From an uncultured Verrucomicrobiota bacterium (GTDB lineage: Bacteria > Verrucomicrobiota > Kiritimatiellia > RFP12 > UBA1067), in assembly GCA_946543025.1 (NCBI GenBank), contig CAMNLN010000139.1, positions 1 through 8,622 on the forward strand: 8,622 nt of DNA, given 5' to 3'. Shown here piece after piece: positions 5,357-8,622 of the stretch. Below the pieces are notes generated by a model. That model was given only the letters and a program-made list of their open reading frames with translations, did no database searches and was not told the DNA's origin. The translations under genes were made by a program, and so were the position numbers. The first letter of the stretch is position 1. Every line of letters starts with the position of its first letter.

Positions 5357-6817
5357 ATGGAAAACAAGATGACGAAATTTCGGTGGACGATCTGCGTGAT
5401 GCTGTTCGTGGCGACCACCGTCAATTACCTCGACCGGCAGGTGCTCTCGCTTACCTTTCCGGACTTCATCAAGCCGGAGTTCCACTGGTCGGACGCCGAC
5501 TACGGAACGATTACCGCCTCCTTCTCGCTCATCTACGCGGTCGCCTGCCTCTTCGCAGGCAAGTTCATCGACTGGATGGGTACCAAGAAGGGCTACCTGT
5601 GGGCCATCTTCGTGTGGTCGCTCGGCGCGTGCCTCCATGCCGCGTGCGGCATCGCCACGTGCTGGTTCGTGAATGACGTCAGCTCCGTGGCGGCGCTCCG
5701 CGCCGTCCAGGCGGGCAGCGCCACGGCCGCCGCGATCGCGGGCGTCTCCGTGTGGCTGTTCCTTGCGTGCCGCGCCGTGCTCGCGCTCGGCGAGGCGGGC
5801 AACTTCCCGGCCGCCATCAAGGTGACGGCAGAGTACTTTCCAAAGAAAGACCGCGCGTTCGCCACGTCCATCTTCAACTCGGGCGCGTCTGTGGGCGCGC
5901 TTGCGGCCCCGCTCACCATCCCGCCGCTCGCGAAGTTCTGCGGCTGGGAGATGGCGTTCATTATCATCGGCGGCGCGGGATTCGTCTGGATGTTCTTCTG
6001 GCAGTGGCTCTACACGAAGCCTCAGCAGTCCAAGTTCGTGAACGATGCCGAGCTCAAGTACATCTCGCAGGACGATGCGGCCGAACAGGGTTCGGCCGTC
6101 CAGGCTAATGCCGTCAAATCCGATGCCGACGAGAAGCCCATCTCGTTCTTCAAGTGCTTCACCTACCGCCAGACGTGGAGCTTCATCGTGGGCAAGTTCT
6201 TCACGGACGGCGTGTGGTGGTTCTACCTCTTCTGGGCGCCGGCGTACTTCAAGGAGCAGGGCCACGGCCCTGTCACGGGCATGGGCCAGGCGCTCATCTT
6301 CACGCTCTACCTCATCGTGACCGTGGTTTCCATCTACGGTTGCAAGCTCCCCACCATCTTCATCGAGAAGGGTTTCTTCGGCGGCAATCCGTACATGTGC
6401 CGCATGAGGGCGATGCTGATCTTCGCGTTCTTCCCGCTCGCCGCGCTCGTGACGCAGCCGCTCGCCGGCATCTCCGTGTGGTTCCCGGCGATCCTCATCG
6501 GCCTCGCCGCCGCCGGACACCAGGCGTGGAGCGCGAACATCTTCTCGACGGTGGGCGACATGTTCCCGAAGTCCACCATCGCCTCCGTCACCGGCATGGG
6601 CGCGATGGCGGGTGGCGTCGGATCTTTCATCATCAACAAATGCGCCGGTTCGCTCTTCACCTACGCGGAGACGCAGGGGCAGGCGTTCTCGTTCCTCGGC
6701 TTCGCGGGCAAGCCCGCCGGCTACATGATCGTGTTCTGCTGCTGCGCCGTGGCGTACCTGATCGCATGGTGCATCATGAAGACGCTCGTGCCGCGCTACA
6801 GCCCGATCAAGGCGTAA
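5357..6817 (+). CDS. MFS transporter, ACS family, ExuT-like (hexuronate/sugar-acid:H+ symporter)
   Basis: A 486-residue inner-membrane protein with the MFS pattern of two six-helix halves joined by a hydrophilic loop (about 221-262). Signature stretches of the anion:cation symporter family are NYLDRQVLS (23-31), GKFIDWMGTKKGY (68-80), LGEAGNFPAAIK (144-155), IFNSGASVGA (172-181) and, in the second half, HQAWSANIFSTVGDMFPK (388-405). Within the family these are closest to hexuronate and galactonate carriers, so proton-driven uptake of a sugar acid such as glucuronate or galacturonate is the best guess. The acidic residues that couple protons in the relative DgoT appear present as D26 and E146. 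It is longer than the usual 430 or so, with an extra stretch between helices 3 and 4 (about 98-130). No uronate-catabolic gene is adjacent, so the substrate is not confirmed by context. Confidence 0.9.
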   Translation: MENKMTKFRWTICVMLFVATTVNYLDRQVLSLTFPDFIKPEFHWSDADYGTITASFSLIYAVACLFAGKFIDWMGTKKGYLWAIFVWSLGACLHAACGIATCWFVNDVSSVAALRAVQAGSATAAAIAGVSVWLFLACRAVLALGEAGNFPAAIKVTAEYFPKKDRAFATSIFNSGASVGALAAPLTIPPLAKFCGWEMAFIIIGGAGFVWMFFWQWLYTKPQQSKFVNDAELKYISQDDAAEQGSAVQANAVKSDADEKPISFFKCFTYRQTWSFIVGKFFTDGVWWFYLFWAPAYFKEQGHGPVTGMGQALIFTLYLIVTVVSIYGCKLPTIFIEKGFFGGNPYMCRMRAMLIFAFFPLAALVTQPLAGISVWFPAILIGLAAAGHQAWSANIFSTVGDMFPKSTIASVTGMGAMAGGVGSFIINKCAGSLFTYAETQGQAFSFLGFAGKPAGYMIVFCCCAVAYLIAWCIMKTLVPRYSPIKA

Positions 6818-6830
6818 GAGGTTTTCTGCC

Positions 6831-7616
6831 ATGAAGAAGTGGACGACGGTGACCTTCGCGGCGGCGAAGGGAAAGCAGAAGCTTGGCTGCTGCACGGCCT
6901 ACGACGCGTGCTTCGCGCGGCTTGCCGACGAGGCGGGCGTACCCTGTATCCTCGTGGGCGACTCGATGGGCATGACGATGCTCGGCTACGACACCACCCT
7001 TCCCGTCAAGATGGAAGAGACGCTGAGCGCCACCGCCGCCGTCGCGCGCGCCGTCAAGGACGCGCTCGTGGTGGCGGACATGCCGTTCGGTTCCTACCAG
7101 TGCGGCGACGACGCGGCCATGGCCAACGCCGTCGCCTGCCTCAAGGCGGGCGCGGACGCCGTCAAGCTGGAGGGGGGCGCGCGCGTCTGCGGGCTCATCC
7201 GCCGCATGACCGAGGCGGGCATCCCCGTCCTCGCGCACGTGGGCATGACCCCCCAGAGCGTCAACGCCTACGGCGGCTTCAAGACGCAGGGGAAGACGCG
7301 CGAGGCCGCCGCGCAGGTGTTGGCGGATGCGCAGGCCGTCGAGGCCGCCGGCGCGTTCGCCGTCACGCTTGAATGCGTGCCGGATGACCTCGCCGCCACC
7401 GTCACGGCCGCCCTGAAGATCCCGACCATCGGCATCGGCGCGGGACCCGTCTGCGACGCCCAGTGGCTCGTGATGCACGACCTCCTCGGCCTCAACGAAG
7501 GCCACGTGCCCTCGTTCGTGAAGAAGTACGCCGACCTCGCCTCCATCGCAAAGCAGGCCTTCGCCGCCTACGTGGGCGAAGTCGCCGGCGGCGTCTTCCC
7601 GCCCCCGCGCGCCTAG
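6831..7616 (+). CDS. panB: 3-methyl-2-oxobutanoate hydroxymethyltransferase (ketopantoate hydroxymethyltransferase)
   Basis: PanB transfers a hydroxymethyl group from 5,10-methylene-THF to 2-oxoisovalerate, giving ketopantoate, the first committed step to pantothenate and CoA. The 261 residues match the family from end to end: TAYDACFA (22-29), LVGDSMGMTMLGYDTTLPV (41-59), ADMPFGSY (82-89), AVKLEGG (110-116), GMTPQSV (138-144), GGFKTQGK (148-155), LECVP (180-184) and IGIGAG (200-205). Mg ligands D44, D83 and E114, lysine K112 and catalytic base E181 are all in place, so it should be active. The start at 6831 has AAGAGG nine bases upstream, overlapping the transporter stop. It is the last gene of the operon. 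panC and panD are not in the window. The C-terminus (FPPPRA) is slightly shortened. Confidence 0.97.
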   Translation: MKKWTTVTFAAAKGKQKLGCCTAYDACFARLADEAGVPCILVGDSMGMTMLGYDTTLPVKMEETLSATAAVARAVKDALVVADMPFGSYQCGDDAAMANAVACLKAGADAVKLEGGARVCGLIRRMTEAGIPVLAHVGMTPQSVNAYGGFKTQGKTREAAAQVLADAQAVEAAGAFAVTLECVPDDLAATVTAALKIPTIGIGAGPVCDAQWLVMHDLLGLNEGHVPSFVKKYADLASIAKQAFAAYVGEVAGGVFPPPRA

Positions 7617-7619
7617 CGA

Positions 7620-7658
7620 CGGCGGCCCTACTCCACCGTCACGGGCCACGGGCCGCCG
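7620..7658. terminator. GC-rich inverted repeat at the convergent gene junction
   Basis: CGGCGGCCC (7620-7628) and GGGCCGCCG (7650-7658) form a 9-bp perfect stem with a 21-base loop. It begins 3 bp after the panB stop and extends into the last codons of the facing gene. A bidirectional transcription stop would suit the 11-bp convergent gap, but there is no T-run on either strand and GC-rich coding DNA often yields such repeats. Confidence 0.25.
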
Positions 7659-8622
7659 ACGGGCCGCTTGCAGGCGGCCTCGCCCTGCCCCTTGCCGTCC
7701 ACCACGAACCCGATCACGTTCACCGTATACTTCGCCAGCTTCGTGCGACCGTTCTTCTCCTCCAGCGCGTACGCCTTGAACGAACCCTTGAAGATGCCCG
7801 TCTTCGCCGCGCAGGTGAGCTTCAGCGACGCGCGGTTGGTCTTGCCTTTGGTGTCGTCCACCATGAGGGCGTATTCCTTCGTCGTCCTGTCCTTCGCCCA
7901 CTTCACGGTCGCGTTCTTGGCGAACGACCATCTGGTGCCCGCCACGGCGAACGCTTCCTCGCGCGGCAGAAGATCGTCCAGCAGCACGCCGGGCACGGCG
8001 AGGTCGAAGCCTTCCAGCCGGAACGTCCCACGCGCGCCGCCTTTCAGCGCGCCGCCGACCGTCGCCTCCGCCATCACGTAGGATGCGTTTTTCAAGGTGA
8101 AGGTGCCGTCTGACGCCATCTCGAACGCCATCTCGCCGATCGGCGCCTTGAACGCCAGCGTGCCGCTTGGACGGGATGCGCTTGTCGCGTCCGTGCCGTC
8201 CACCTGCACCGTCACCGCCTTGGCCGTGATCTTCTTCGCCTTCCCGTCCGCCAGCAGCGTCGCGCTGGCGGAGAGCTTGACCGTTTCCTTCCGCGTGTTG
8301 ATCTTCCCTACCTTTACCTGAGCGGTGCCCACAATCCTGCCGTCCTTGTCGTAGAGCGCGCCATCCACCGTCTGAGCCTTGGCGAAGCCCGTGTCCAGCA
8401 CGCCGGCATAGAAGATTGTCGCCGACTCGATGTCCGTTGGTCTGGGTGTGGGTCCGGATGTCGGCTCCGACGTGGACTCTGGTTCGGGGACAGGCTCCGG
8501 CGTCGGCTCAGGTTCAGGGTCGGGGACTGGCTCCGGCGTCGGCTCAGGTTCAGGGTCGGGGACTGGCTCCGGCGTCGGCTCGGGATCGGGATCAGGATCG
8601 GGCGTCGGCTCGGGATCGGGAT
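7628..8622 (-). CDS. C-terminal part of a large secreted protein: Pro-Glu/Asp repeat linker plus beta-rich C-terminal domain
   Basis: The frame is open from the right edge to the TAG at 7628, giving 330 residues with the true start outside the window. A GTG at 8401 could serve as a start but the coding pattern continues upstream without a break. Residues 1 to about 62 are a linker with proline at nearly every second position, alternating with Glu, Asp, Thr or Val, then a Ser/Thr-rich stretch. From about 66 (DIESATIFYAG) a 265-residue domain of alternating short hydrophobic strands and Gly/Asn turns begins. Motifs include GALYDKDGRIVGTAQVKVGK, FKAPIGEMAFEM, GTRWSFAKNATVKWAK, TAKTG-like AAKTGIFKGSFKAY and NVIGFVVDGKGQGEA. 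The final strands resemble a repeat ending I associate with surface proteins of gut PVC bacteria, an unverified impression. Role is unknown: probably a surface-displayed or cell-wall-spanning protein whose functional N-terminal part is missing here. Confidence 0.8.
   Translation of the reverse strand, partial: PDPEPTPDPDPDPEPTPEPVPDPEPEPTPEPVPDPEPEPTPEPVPEPESTSEPTSGPTPRPTDIESATIFYAGVLDTGFAKAQTVDGALYDKDGRIVGTAQVKVGKINTRKETVKLSASATLLADGKAKKITAKAVTVQVDGTDATSASRPSGTLAFKAPIGEMAFEMASDGTFTLKNASYVMAEATVGGALKGGARGTFRLEGFDLAVPGVLLDDLLPREEAFAVAGTRWSFAKNATVKWAKDRTTKEYALMVDDTKGKTNRASLKLTCAAKTGIFKGSFKAYALEEKNGRTKLAKYTVNVIGFVVDGKGQGEAACKRPVGGPWPVTVE
8493..8600 (-). repeat. 36-bp tandem repeat encoding a Pro-rich linker
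   Basis: Two units at 8493-8528 and 8529-8564 are identical over 36 bases. A third at 8565-8600 keeps the first 17 bases and then diverges to a 6-bp GAT/CCC-type pattern, which continues to the window edge. The period is a multiple of three, so copy changes keep the frame and only alter linker length by 12 residues. Each unit encodes alternating Pro with Glu, Thr, Val and Asp. Confidence 0.85.

Noticed and set aside
5246..6895. A 549-codon minus-strand open frame opposite the MFS transporter gene
   Set aside because: Its composition is Arg/Glu/His/Gly-rich with no motif, and the opposite strand encodes a clear transporter. It is a GC-driven shadow frame.
6807..7931. A 374-codon minus-strand open frame opposite panB
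   Set aside because: Antisense to a fully conserved enzyme gene, with low-complexity Arg/Gly/Asp/His-rich sequence and no start signal.
7628..8401. Complete 257-residue protein starting at GTG 8401
   Set aside because: The same frame continues upstream with an in-frame Pro-rich repeat and no stop to the window edge, and there is no SD or promoter at 8401. It is the end of a larger gene.
8493..8622. CRISPR-like or regulatory direct repeat array
   Set aside because: The units are head-to-tail without spacers, have an exact 36-bp codon-compatible period and lie inside a coding frame, so they are protein-coding tandem repeats.

Overview
The window is dense, GC-rich bacterial chromosome with nine protein genes and no RNA gene, insertion sequence or CRISPR array. 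No non-coding gap exceeds about 95 bases. Gene content (MnmE, a chromosomal-type ParA, PanB) looks like core chromosome. The DUF1080 lipoprotein, the ACS-type sugar-acid transporter and a secreted protein with a Pro-Glu/Asp repeat linker ahead of a beta-rich C-terminal domain suggest a saccharolytic member of the PVC superphylum, perhaps a gut Kiritimatiellae/Verrucomicrobia-type lineage. That placement is inference; there is no marker RNA to test it.

Layout. Left, minus strand: a partial Cys-rich DUF1080 lipoprotein gene (1-805, running off the left edge), a secreted M20 metallopeptidase gene (870-1985) and mnmE (2016-3296). A 91-bp divergent promoter region (3297-3387) separates these from a tight plus-strand five-gene operon (3388-7616): a conserved-looking protein of unknown function, parA, a DtxR/MntR-type metalloregulator, an ExuT-like MFS transporter and panB. 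Gaps in the operon are 8, -26, 1 and 13 nt. Right, minus strand, convergent with panB across 11 bp: the 3' part of a large secreted protein gene (7628 to beyond 8622).

Regulation. All four genes that open a transcription unit (805, 1985 and 3296 on minus; 3388 on plus) have an extended -10 element, TGNTANAAT, ending only 6 or 9 nt before the ATG and no Shine-Dalgarno sequence. Downstream genes in the operon do have ribosome-binding sites (AAGGAGG before 4927, AAGGAGA before 5357). The sequence therefore suggests leaderless or almost leaderless mRNA for first genes and SD-led initiation inside the operon.

How the genes may fit together. The two left secreted enzymes and the MFS transporter fit uptake and breakdown of sugars and peptides. 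MnmE modifies tRNA wobble uridine and uses a folate one-carbon donor; PanB uses methylene-tetrahydrofolate for pantothenate/CoA synthesis. The five-gene operon has no obvious single pathway and is the most unusual arrangement here.
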